From the NCBI GenBank assembly GCA_046347045.1, contig JAXMGX010000018.1, positions 13,362 to 77,361 on the forward strand: a stretch of DNA of 64,000 bases. Reading direction: 5' to 3'. Below are positions 25,940-34,600 of this stretch, in pieces. This DNA comes from ZC4RG30 sp046347045. Its GTDB lineage: Bacteria > Pseudomonadota > Gammaproteobacteria > Steroidobacterales > Steroidobacteraceae. The position numbers were made by a program, and so were the translations under genes. A model generated the notes under the pieces. The model made no database searches. It was not told the DNA's origin and saw only the letters and a list, made by a program, of their open reading frames with translations. Numbering within the stretch: the stretch's first letter is position 1; each line of letters begins with the position of its first letter.

Positions 25940-25989
25940 GCACGTCCCCACGAACCGCTGCCCAACACTGCAATGGGACTGGTGAGCAT
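25896..25989 (-). repeat. Tandem imperfect duplication of the gpsA 5' end (44-nt units, 50-nt offset)
   Basis: Read on the minus strand, 25989-25946 and 25939-25896 are related 44-nt units, 34 of 44 bases identical. Both begin with a start codon and encode ML-xx-PIAVLGSGSWG. Over the last 32 nt the four mismatches all fall at synonymous sites (GTG/GTC, TTG/CTG, GGC/GGT, TCG/TCA). The 50-nt offset is not a multiple of three. The upstream unit therefore reads an 18-codon peptide ending TGA at 25935-25933, while the downstream unit is in frame with gpsA. Confidence 0.9.
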
Positions 25990-26018
25990 CGTGGCCGCGC
26001 CGTGCAGGCCCGCTGCGG

Positions 26019-26486
26019 TCAGTTCGTGGTCTGCGGAACCGGCTGCGACTGCGCGCTCAGGTACAGCGCGTCGAAGTTCACCGGCGGCAGCAGCAGCTGC
26101 GGGAACCCGCCCTGCGACACGAGCTGGCTGACCATGGCGCGCGCATAGGGGAACAGCACGCCCGGGCAGATGCTGGCAATGGCGCGCTTCACTTCTTCCT
26201 GCCCGAGGTTTTCCATCAGGAAGGCGCCGGCCTGCTTCACTTCGACCAGGAACAGCGTCTTGTCGCCCTGCTGTGCCGACACCGTGACGGTGAGCACCAC
26301 TTCGTGGATGTTGTCCTGGATGGGCGAGCTGTTGGTGGCGAGGTCGAGGTTGATCTGCGGCTGGAAGTTGCCGTCGGCGCGAGGACCCTGCGGCGACTCG
26401 TACGAGCAATCCTTCAGGTACACGCCCTGCAGGGCCAGGTTCGGCTGCGCGGCGCCGTTGCTCTGCGCGGGGGTTTCATCGGCCAT
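26019..26486 (-). CDS. secB: Protein-export chaperone SecB
   Basis: A 155-residue cytoplasmic chaperone that keeps preproteins unfolded and delivers them to SecA. Family marks are LQGVYLKDCSYE, a middle region EVVLTVTVSAQQGDKTLFLVEV, and CPGVLFPYARAMVSQLVSQGGFPQLLLPPVNF. The second ATG (26486, MADETPAQ) is preferred because GAGG lies 8 nt upstream; the first ATG three codons earlier would be too close to it. Lies between grxC and gpsA, a conserved gammaproteobacterial order. Confidence 0.96.
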   Translation of the reverse strand: MADETPAQSNGAAQPNLALQGVYLKDCSYESPQGPRADGNFQPQINLDLATNSSPIQDNIHEVVLTVTVSAQQGDKTLFLVEVKQAGAFLMENLGQEEVKRAIASICPGVLFPYARAMVSQLVSQGGFPQLLLPPVNFDALYLSAQSQPVPQTTN

Positions 26487-26515
26487 CTCATCCACCTCGT
26501 TCTTGGAAAATTGGT

Positions 26516-26794
26516 TCAGGCGCCGCGCGCGGCGGCCAGCAGCGGGTCGAGCTCGCCCTTGCGATCGAGCGCGCTGGTGTCGTCATAGCCGCCCAGGTGG
26601 CGGTCGCCGACGAAGATCTGCGGCACCGAGGTGCGGCCCCCGGCGCGCCGCTGCATCTCGGCGCGCGCGCCTTCCACCGCTTCCACGTCGATATCGGTGT
26701 AGGGCACGCCCTTGTCGTCGAACAGCTTGCGCGCGCGGGCGCAATACGGGCACCACGAGGTGGTGTACATCACGACGTTCGCGGCGGCGTTCAT
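26516..26794 (-). CDS. grxC: Glutaredoxin 3
   Basis: A 92-residue dithiol glutaredoxin. It has the redox site CPYC at residues 15-18, the cis-proline loop TSVPQIF and glutathione-binding GGYDD. It reduces protein and low-molecular-weight disulphides with glutathione in the cytoplasm. Its ATG shares one base with the stop of the rhodanese gene (TGATG), so the two are translationally coupled; secB follows 29 bp later. Confidence 0.96.
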   Translation of the reverse strand: MNAAANVVMYTTSWCPYCARARKLFDDKGVPYTDIDVEAVEGARAEMQRRAGGRTSVPQIFVGDRHLGGYDDTSALDRKGELDPLLAAARGA

Positions 26795-27213
26795 CAGCGT
26801 GTCAGCGGCAGGCCGTCGGTGCGCCAGGCGGCGAGGCCGCCGCGCAGGTTGAAGGTCTTGGTGAAGCCGGCGGCGTGCAGCTTGCGCGCCAGCGCGGCCG
26901 ACACGCTGCCGTCTTCGCAGTACAGCACCAGGAATTTCTCGCGATGCTTCTTCAGCACGTCGGCAGCCTGCTCCTGCTGGTCAGCGGCGAGCGGCTTCGC
27001 ATTGCCGATGTGGCCGGCGGCAAAGGCCTCTGCGCCGCGCAGGTCGTACACCGCCGCGCCCTGGTTCATCAGGCGGATGGCTTCCTGCGGCAGCAGCGCG
27101 GCGAAGCCCAGGCGGCGCGTGCGCAGTTCGAAGGCAATCACCGCCAGCAGCAGCGCAACGGCGAGGCTCACCAGGAAGGGGTGGCGGTTGATGTACTCGA
27201 GCAGGCGATCCAT
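26794..27213 (-). CDS. Membrane-anchored rhodanese-like protein (YibN type)
   Basis: A 139-residue protein. One N-terminal membrane segment (HPFLVSLAVALLLAVIAFEL) is followed by a single rhodanese domain. The active-site loop CEDGSVSA keeps the catalytic Cys and has the CxxGxxS form, so sulphur transfer is possible. The ATG at 27213 (MDRLLEYINRHPF) matches YibN; a frame extending upstream has no family support. It is first in the rhodanese-grxC-secB-gpsA transcript and diverges from envC across 71 bp. Confidence 0.9.
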   Translation of the reverse strand: MDRLLEYINRHPFLVSLAVALLLAVIAFELRTRRLGFAALLPQEAIRLMNQGAAVYDLRGAEAFAAGHIGNAKPLAADQQEQAADVLKKHREKFLVLYCEDGSVSAALARKLHAAGFTKTFNLRGGLAAWRTDGLPLTR

Positions 27214-27284
27214 GGCATCACACGCAAAACGGGCGCGCATTATAGCCACCGGCCGCGCCCGGCTCCCTTAGACTTGCGTTGCCG

Positions 27285-28439
27285 ATGAAACATGCATTGC
27301 CCCTGCTGGCGCTGGGATTGTGGTTCGCGACACTGGCGCTGCCGGCCGCGCAGCCCGACCGCGCACGCACCGAGGCCAACCTGCGTTCGCTCAAGGAGCG
27401 GATCGAGCGCATCCAGCGCCAGGTGCAGGAAGACGCCGCCGAAAAGGACCGCCTCACGCGCGATTTGCGCGCCGCCGAGCAGTCGGTGTCGAAGGCCCAG
27501 GGCGAGCTGGGCAAGGTGCGCACCCAGCGCACCGAGACCAGCGCCGAGCGGGCACGCCTGCAGGCGGAGCGCACCCGGCATCAGGCCGAGCGTGACCGCA
27601 CCCAGGCCGACTTGGCCCAGCAGCTTCGCTCCGCCTACATGATGGGTCGCAGCGAACCGCTCAAGATGCTGCTCAATCAGCGCAGTTTGTCTTCATTTCA
27701 GCGAAATTTGACGTATTACGGCTACTTCGGGCGGGATCGCGCCGCCAAGATCGGCATCATCACGAAGAATATTGCCGAAATCGACGAACTAGCCCGCCGG
27801 ATCGAAGAACAAGACAACGAATTGGCGCAACTTGAGCTGCAACGCCAGCGCAAGGTGCAGGAGCTGGACAAGGCCCGCAAATCGCGCGGTCAGGTGCTGG
27901 CCAGTCTCACGGCCGAGTCCCGCAACCGCGGCGCGCAGTTGAAGCGCCTGCAGCAGCAGCAGCAGCAGCTCGAGAACCTGCTGACCGAGCTGCGCCGGGC
28001 GACGGAGGCCACGCCCTTCGACCCCAACGACCCCTTCGCCAGGCTGCAGGGCAAGCTTTCCTGGCCGGTGGCTGGCAAGCTGGAGGTTACCTACGGGGAA
28101 ACCATAGCCGGCGGTTTACGCTCCAATGGCATCGAGATCGCTGCAGATCGCGGCACGCCGGTGCGGGCCGTGCACGAGGGCAGGGTGATTTTCGCCGACT
28201 GGCTGTCGGGCCGCGGCCTGTTGATCATCCTAGACCATGGCAATGGCTACTTGAGCCTGTACGGCCACAACGAACAGCTTTTCAAGCAGGCGGGCGCCAC
28301 CGTGCAGGCCGGCGAGGCCATTGCCGCGGCAGGAGATTCCGGCGGACGCGCGCGACCGGGCCTGTATTTCGAGATCCGTCGCGCCGGCAAACCGGTGAAT
28401 CCCAGCGGGTGGTTCAAATCACCCTCGCCCCCGCCCTGA
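27285..28439 (+). CDS. envC: Murein hydrolase activator EnvC
   Basis: A 384-residue periplasmic protein with an N-terminal signal (LPLLALGLWFATLALPAAQ). A long coiled coil covers about residues 25-240, including a CAG-encoded glutamine run (six CAG codons at 27951-27968). A C-terminal LytM domain follows (about 265-380). The first zinc-ligand motif reads SNGIEIAA instead of HxGxDI, so the LytM domain is catalytically dead, as in E. coli EnvC, which activates the amidases AmiA/AmiB at the septum. ATG at 27285 is used; a TTG two codons earlier is unlikely. Confidence 0.93.
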   Translation: MKHALPLLALGLWFATLALPAAQPDRARTEANLRSLKERIERIQRQVQEDAAEKDRLTRDLRAAEQSVSKAQGELGKVRTQRTETSAERARLQAERTRHQAERDRTQADLAQQLRSAYMMGRSEPLKMLLNQRSLSSFQRNLTYYGYFGRDRAAKIGIITKNIAEIDELARRIEEQDNELAQLELQRQRKVQELDKARKSRGQVLASLTAESRNRGAQLKRLQQQQQQLENLLTELRRATEATPFDPNDPFARLQGKLSWPVAGKLEVTYGETIAGGLRSNGIEIAADRGTPVRAVHEGRVIFADWLSGRGLLIILDHGNGYLSLYGHNEQLFKQAGATVQAGEAIAAAGDSGGRARPGLYFEIRRAGKPVNPSGWFKSPSPPP

Positions 28440-28518
28440 TAGCGGGGCGTTCCGGCGTCTCTTCAATCTGCCGACTGGATCAATCCGCCTGTCAAGTCAT
28501 TAAGTCATCCTGCGCCCC

Positions 28519-30816
28519 ATGCCGAACCAGGGTGATCTGCTGAAGGACTACGCGGCCTACGCGCAGTTGGTGAGCTCGCTGTTGCCGCGCGCGCTCGGCG
28601 TCACCGTGTTCGAACCCAGTGGCGATGTGCGCTGGACCAGCCTGCCCTCGATGGAGCCGATGCTGCCGCAGCGCGTGATCGATGCGCTGGCCGAGGACAG
28701 TTCCGGCGATGGCGCGCGCGTGCAGGTGAGCGGCGAGCCCGTATACCTGTTCTGGATGCGCGACGCGAACGAAGCGGTCTGCGCCGTGTTCGCGGTGACC
28801 TGGAAGGTGGGCGAGACCGATCAGCGCACCTTCAACTACGTCAATTCGATGCTGCGCCCCGTGCTCGTCTGCCTGCAGCGCGAACTCATGCTGCAGCGGC
28901 TGCTCGACAACTCCTCGCCGGCTGATGAACGCGACGGCGACCTCGACGTGCTGCTGGCCACCAGCGGCGGCTCCGGCGGCGATCGCACGGACGAAGACGT
29001 GCAGCATCTGCTGCAGAGCGTGACCAATCACATGCACTGCGAGTTCGCGGCGCTGGTGGTGCCCGAGCGCAACCTCGTGGTGCTGGCCAAGGCGCAGGGC
29101 CGCCCGGTTGATACCGGCGTTCTGGCCCGCCTGCATCGTCCGCTGCTGTCGCTGACGCTGGTGCGCAATGCAGCCATTGCGCTGAATGCGCCCGACGCGC
29201 TGCCGGGCATGAACCTGCCGCTGCGCGCGCTGTGCGCGCCGATCCGCAATGCCTCGGATCGCGCCGCCGGATTGCTGGCGCTGTTCCGCACGCACAAGTC
29301 CCCCGAATTCCGCCCGCGCGAGCAGCAGCTCACCGAGCTTCTGGCACGCCGCGCGGCCAGCATCATCGATGCCAGCTACGATGCGCTCACGGGCCTGCTG
29401 ACCCGCGATGCCTTCGAGCGGCGCGCGAAGAGCCTGCTGGTGCCGCGCGCCGACGGCCGCAGGCCGCAGTGGACCGGTCTGTACATCGACGCCGATCGCA
29501 TGCATGTGCTCAACGACAACTACGGCATGCATGTGGGCGACAAGCTGCTGGGCAAGCTCGGCGAGCTGATCCGCACGCGGCTGGTGCCGGGGTCGCTGGC
29601 CTCGCGCGTCTCCGGCGATCGCTTCGCCATCCTGCTGCCCACCGGCACCGAGGATGCGATGGTTTTCGGCGAGGCGCTGCGCGCCGGCGTCGAATCGATC
29701 GGCGCCGCACAGCTCGGCGGTGGCGAAGCCGTCAATTTCGCCGCATCGGTCAGCATCGGCGTGGCGCCACTGAGCGATGTGGGGCTGAACCTCGCGCATG
29801 CGCTCGGCGTGGCCGAGACCGCCTGCAAGGCTGCCAAGGATCGCGGCCGCAACCGCGTCGAGCTGTACCAGGCCAGCGACGTGTCCATCATCCGCCGCTA
29901 CGAGGATGTGGAAATCGCGCCCAGCCTGCGCAAGGCCATCGCGGAGAACCGTCTGCGGTTGAGCGCGCAGCTCATCGCGCCGCTGCGCGACCCGGGCGCC
30001 GCGACACATTTCGAACTGCTGTTGCGGATGCTCGACGACAACGGCCAGGAAGTGGGGCCGGGCCGGTTCCTCTCCGCCGCCGTGCGCTACCAGCTCATGC
30101 CCGCCGTCGACCGATGGGTGGTGCAGGAGGCCGTACGCGTGCTGCAGCCGCATGCGACGCTGCTGGCGAACCGCCCCGTGGCCTTCACGGTGAACGTGTC
30201 GGGCCAGTCGCTGTGCGAGGACGGCTTCGATGAATTCGTGGTCGAGCAGATCCGCGGCAGCGGCATCAACCCCGGTGTGTTCTGCTTCGAGCTGACCGAG
30301 ACCGCGGCCATTGCCAACCTGGCGCGTGCCGAGAAGGTGATGAAGCGGCTGCGCGACCTGGGCTGCAGCATCGCGCTCGATGACTTCGGAACGGGCCTGT
30401 CGTCGCTGGCGTACCTGCGTGCGCTGCCCATCGACATGCTGAAGATCGACGGCAGCTTCGTGAAGGACATTCTCAAGGATTCGCGCGCCGAGTCGATGGT
30501 GCAGGCCATCGCGCAGCTCGCGCGCTCGATGAAGCTGACTACCGTGGCCGAGTTCGTCGAGACCGACGAGATCAGGCTGCACGTGGCATCCCTGGGCGTG
30601 GACTACGGCCAGGGTTTTGCCATCGCGCGGCCCGCGCCGCTGCAGGACACCATCAACGAGCTGCCGCGCTACGAAGAGGCCACTCGCCAGCAGCAGCGCG
30701 ACACGCAGGAACTGCCGGTGCACGACGACACGCTGGTGCGCATCGAGAAGATGCTCGAGCACTACGATCACTCGGAGTCGACGCTGTACCAGGCCGTGGC
30801 CGCCAAGGGGCGTTGA
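28519..30816 (+). CDS. Degenerate-GGDEF / EAL cyclic-di-GMP phosphodiesterase, GAF-like N terminus
   Basis: A 765-residue cytoplasmic signalling protein. Residues 1-130 are an unrecognised sensory region, and 155-285 look like a GAF domain (FAALVVPERN...APIRNASDRAAGLLALF). A GGDEF-fold domain (285-450) has the active motif degraded to SGDRF (365-369), so cyclase activity is unlikely. The EAL domain (about 465-715) reads ELL at 499-501 but keeps the catalytic set: NVSGQS, ELTETA, LDDFGTG, LKIDGSF, VAEFVE and YGQGFA. It should therefore hydrolyse c-di-GMP, perhaps with the GGDEF fold as a GTP sensor. A coiled C-terminal tail of 45 residues follows. Confidence 0.92.
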   Translation: MPNQGDLLKDYAAYAQLVSSLLPRALGVTVFEPSGDVRWTSLPSMEPMLPQRVIDALAEDSSGDGARVQVSGEPVYLFWMRDANEAVCAVFAVTWKVGETDQRTFNYVNSMLRPVLVCLQRELMLQRLLDNSSPADERDGDLDVLLATSGGSGGDRTDEDVQHLLQSVTNHMHCEFAALVVPERNLVVLAKAQGRPVDTGVLARLHRPLLSLTLVRNAAIALNAPDALPGMNLPLRALCAPIRNASDRAAGLLALFRTHKSPEFRPREQQLTELLARRAASIIDASYDALTGLLTRDAFERRAKSLLVPRADGRRPQWTGLYIDADRMHVLNDNYGMHVGDKLLGKLGELIRTRLVPGSLASRVSGDRFAILLPTGTEDAMVFGEALRAGVESIGAAQLGGGEAVNFAASVSIGVAPLSDVGLNLAHALGVAETACKAAKDRGRNRVELYQASDVSIIRRYEDVEIAPSLRKAIAENRLRLSAQLIAPLRDPGAATHFELLLRMLDDNGQEVGPGRFLSAAVRYQLMPAVDRWVVQEAVRVLQPHATLLANRPVAFTVNVSGQSLCEDGFDEFVVEQIRGSGINPGVFCFELTETAAIANLARAEKVMKRLRDLGCSIALDDFGTGLSSLAYLRALPIDMLKIDGSFVKDILKDSRAESMVQAIAQLARSMKLTTVAEFVETDEIRLHVASLGVDYGQGFAIARPAPLQDTINELPRYEEATRQQQRDTQELPVHDDTLVRIEKMLEHYDHSESTLYQAVAAKGR

Positions 30817-30904
30817 GCGACGCCCGTCCGGCTCCGCTCGCGGCGCCAGCCCGCGTGCGCCCGTGTAGACTGCGGCGCCTGTCCATCCATCTGCCGGTGC
30901 CGCC

Positions 30905-31543
30905 TTGGAACTGATCCACTTCCTGATCGATTTCGTCCTGCACCTGGATCGCCACCTGGTGGAACTGGTGGCGCGCTTCGACGTGTGGATCTATGCGCTG
31001 CTGTTCCTGGTGATCTTCGCGGAGACCGGCTTCGTGGTGACGCCCTTCCTGCCGGGCGACTCGCTGCTGTTCGGCGTGGGGGCACTGGCCGCCATCGACA
31101 CGCAGGGCACGCTGTCGGCGCCGTGGCTGGCGCTGCTGCTCTGCATAGCCGCGGTGCTGGGCAACACCACCAACTACTGGATCGGCCGCGGCATCGGGCA
31201 GCAGGCCTACAGCGGCAAGTACCGCTTCATCAAGGTGGAGCATCTGCGCAGCACCGAGGCCTGGTTCGCGAGGCACGGCGCCACCGCAATGGTGCTGGCG
31301 CGCTTCGCGCCCATCGTGCGTACCTTCGCGCCTTTCGTGGCCGGCATCGGCCGCATGCATCATGGCCGCTTCCAGGTCTACAACATCATCGGCGGTGTGG
31401 CCTGGGTGAATCTGTTCATCTGGGCGGGTTACTTCTTCGGCAACATTCCGCTGATCAAGAACAACTTCGGCCTGGTGACGATTGCCATCATCCTGGTGTC
31501 GATGCTGCCGATGGCGGTGATGGTGTTCCGGCGCGAACGCTGA
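30905..31543 (+). CDS. DedA-family (VTT domain) membrane protein
   Basis: A 212-residue inner-membrane protein. The family signature is clear: ALLFLVIFAETGFVVTPFLPGDSLLF, then GNTTNYWIGRGIGQ, FARHGATAMVLARFAPIVRTFAPFVAGIG and a C-terminal helix pair. DedA proteins act as lipid (for example undecaprenyl-phosphate) flippases and need the proton motive force. The start is TTG at 30905, the only one giving the normal N terminus; no strong ribosome site is visible. It stands alone, with a terminator for the opposite strand beyond it. Confidence 0.92.
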   Translation: MELIHFLIDFVLHLDRHLVELVARFDVWIYALLFLVIFAETGFVVTPFLPGDSLLFGVGALAAIDTQGTLSAPWLALLLCIAAVLGNTTNYWIGRGIGQQAYSGKYRFIKVEHLRSTEAWFARHGATAMVLARFAPIVRTFAPFVAGIGRMHHGRFQVYNIIGGVAWVNLFIWAGYFFGNIPLIKNNFGLVTIAIILVSMLPMAVMVFRRER

Positions 31544-31584
31544 GCGTTGCGCGGCGGCATTGAGCTTCGCCGGGCAAAAAGAAA

Positions 31585-31608
31585 GGGCCCCGCCTTGCGA
31601 CGGGGCCC
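31585..31608 (-). terminator. Intrinsic terminator of the TonB receptor gene
   Basis: GGGCCCCG (31585-31592) pairs with CGGGGCCC (31601-31608) over an 8-nt loop. Read on the minus strand the stem is followed by TTTCTTTTTG, a typical U-rich tail, 41 bp after the receptor stop codon. The other strand lacks a T-run, so it mainly serves the minus-strand gene. Confidence 0.88.
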
Positions 31609-31648
31609 CAAAACAAACGCCCTGCAGCCCGCGCCGCAGGGCGGCGAC

Positions 31649-34600
31649 TCAGAACGACATCGTCAGATTCAACGAGTAGCGACGACCGACCAGGTCGCCA
31701 TACGGGTCGAATGTGCCGAAGCCCTGCGTCGCATCGGCATAGGCATAGCCCGCGCGTCCCGGCTTGGTGTTCAGCAAGTTGCTGACATTCACCGAGAGAT
31801 CGAGCTTGTCCAGCTTCTGGCCGACGCTCAGGTTGAACATGTTGTTCGTGGGGTAGCCCGCGAAGATCGTCGTCGGCCGGTTGTCGCCGCCCAGGGCCTT
31901 GGTGCCCAGGCGGTACAGCCAGGTCAGGTTCACGCGCGTGCCCTCGAGGCTGTAACCCAGCACCGTGTTGCTGCGGAACTTCGAGGCGCCCACGTAACCG
32001 GCGTAGTCCTGCAGCGCGCCGCCCACCGTCACCGGCAGGTTCTGCTCCAGGAGGAAGTTGGTGCCGATGTTCAGCGACAGCGTGCCGGGAACCGATTCCA
32101 TTCCCATGTCCGCCATCGCCGCGCTCCAGCGCACCGCCACGTCCACGCCCTTCACGCTGTTCTCGCCGATGTTGGCGTACTTCGTGCGCGTGGCCGTGAC
32201 GCCACCCGAGATCGGGTCGCGTTCGATCAGCGCGCAGTATCCACCCGGGTCATTCAGCGAGTACGTCGGGTTCGAACCATCCTGGTTGTAGCAGGCGTTC
32301 AGCACCAGCTGCGATGACTGCACCGTCAGCGCATCCTTGATGCGGATCGAGTACCAGTCGATGGTTGCCGTCATCCGCCGCAGCAGCACGTTGTCGAACG
32401 GCGACTGCAGCACGAGGCCGGCTGTCCAGGTGTCACCCTTCTCGCTCTTCAGGTTCGGGTCGCCGCGGAAGGTGACCACCGCCGGGGGAGGCAGCTGCAC
32501 GGTGTTGGGAGCGAGATGGAAGTTCGAGGCACTGTTGCCGCCGTACAGGTTGATCTGCGCGCCGCACAGTGCCTGCAGCAGCGCGCGGTCGGGATTCGAC
32601 GCCACGTTCGACTTCGGCAGAGTGGCGCCATTGGTGGTGGTGCAAGGGTCCGAACCCGTGGTGAGCTGCGAGCTCGTCGTCGGCAGCGTGTACAGCTCGG
32701 CGATGTTGGGCGTGCGCTCCGCGCGGTTGTAGCCGCCGCGGAACCGTATCCAGTCGAGGGGCTGCCAGCTCAGTTCCGCCTTGTAGGTGGGAACGCTCTG
32801 GCCGGTGGAGTACTTCGAGTGGCGGAAGCCCAGGCCCAGCTCGAGGTTCTTCACCGCGGGCAGGTCCTTGAGCAGCGGCACCAGCAACTCGCCGTACACT
32901 TCCTTCACCGACACCGAACCGTCGATGTTGGCCACGCCGAACTGGCCCATCGGGCCGTCGAACACCGATTCGGTCTCGCGCATCGAATCCGGGCGGAAGA
33001 AGTAGTTGTTCTTGCGCCAGGACACACCCACCGCCGTGCGCACTTCGCCGGCCGGCAGATCGATGATGCCTCCCTGCAGGTTCAGCTGCGACTCGTACTG
33101 CTTCATGGCCTGCTTGTCGGCCTGGTTCGAGATCAGCGCGTTGATGCAGTCCTGCGAAATGCCGGTCGGCTGGCCGCTGACATTGCTGAAGGGGCTGAGG
33201 CCGCTGGTGCAGGTGAAGGTCTTGTTCGACACGTTGCTGCTGGCGGAGAAGCCCTTGCCGTAGTTGGGGGCCGAGATGATGGCGTAGTAGTTCGCCGCCG
33301 ACACATAACCCACGTACTGGGTGAGCGTGCGCGACTCGCCTTCGGAAATGTAGGCATCCCAGGTCCAGTCCTTGAGGCCCAGGTCGCCCTTGAGGCCGGC
33401 AAACAGCTGGTAGTTGACCACCTGGTTGGTGGTGCCGCGCGGTGGCAGGAAGCCCATCTGCGTGGCTACGCGCCACGGTGAGTTCGGGCCGCAGATCTTG
33501 AACGTTTCGCCCGTGTTCGGATCCATCTGCACGGTATAAGGCGTTCCACCGGCCGTGGTGGCCTGCACCACGTGACCCGGCTGGCCGGCGTTCTTGTCGA
33601 TCTCGCGCAGCTCGCAGACGCTCATGCCGTTGAACGGGGAATTGGCATTGTTGAGATAGACGTCGGGACGCGACGCCAGCAGCGTGCGCAGTTCAGCCGG
33701 CACCGGGAAGGCCTGCGCCATCGTGCAGCCATTCAGTCCGCAGTTCGTGCCGCGGGTGTTCGTGCCGCCAAGCGCCGTCGACCGGTACTCCAGCAGTGTT
33801 TGCCCCGCTGTCTGGCCGTTGGCCGTGACCTGCGATATCGAAGGCAGGTAGATCTCGTTGACATTGGAATGGAACGGAATCGCGATGCCCCAGTTGCCGC
33901 TGGCCGGTGAAGGTTCGCGACGCGTCTCGGTGTGCGAGCTCGCGAACGAAATCGTCGAATACGCCGTGATGTGGTCGGTGACGGCATAGTCGGCGCTGCC
34001 CAGCAAGGTGTAGGCCTCGCGCGGGCTGGTCAGCCGGCGGCCGTAGTCGACGCGGCTCATGGTCGGATTGCAGGCCGACTGGTAGCCCGGCACCGCGTTG
34101 ACGAAGCCGGCGACGTAGCCGCAGGTGAATTCGTCGGGATTGGCCTCGGTGCCGGCGAGCACGCCGGTGAAGCTCTGCGGGCCATAGCGGTTGGTGACAC
34201 CCGCGATGGTCGCGTTGCTGGAGACCGTGAACAGCGTGTTGTCGGCGTTGAAGTAGTAGGTGCCCTGCGACGTGTTGGTGATGCAGGTGACCGTGGCGCC
34301 GCAGGTGCGGTCGGCGAACACGCTGTTGATGGCGGCCTGCGACGGGCCGTTGCCCGCCCAGGCAATGATGCCGTTCTGGCGGTTGAACACGTTGTTGCTG
34401 CCGCCGCCCGCGTTCACGGCAAGGCTGGTGGTGCAGGTTGCAGTGGCCGGCAGGCCGAATGAACCCGGGCACGCGCCGCCCGCCGCGGCCGCGCCGCCCG
34501 CTGCATAACCCGGATACCAGGCGAACAGGTAGTCACCCGCGCCCGACAGCGGCGATTCCATCACTTCGCGGAAATACGAGCGGTTCTTCCACAGCGAGAT

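Noticed and set aside
27951..27968. Six CAG repeats as a functional microsatellite
   Set aside because: They encode a glutamine run inside the EnvC coiled coil, where such runs are common; no sign of phase variation because the unit is in frame.
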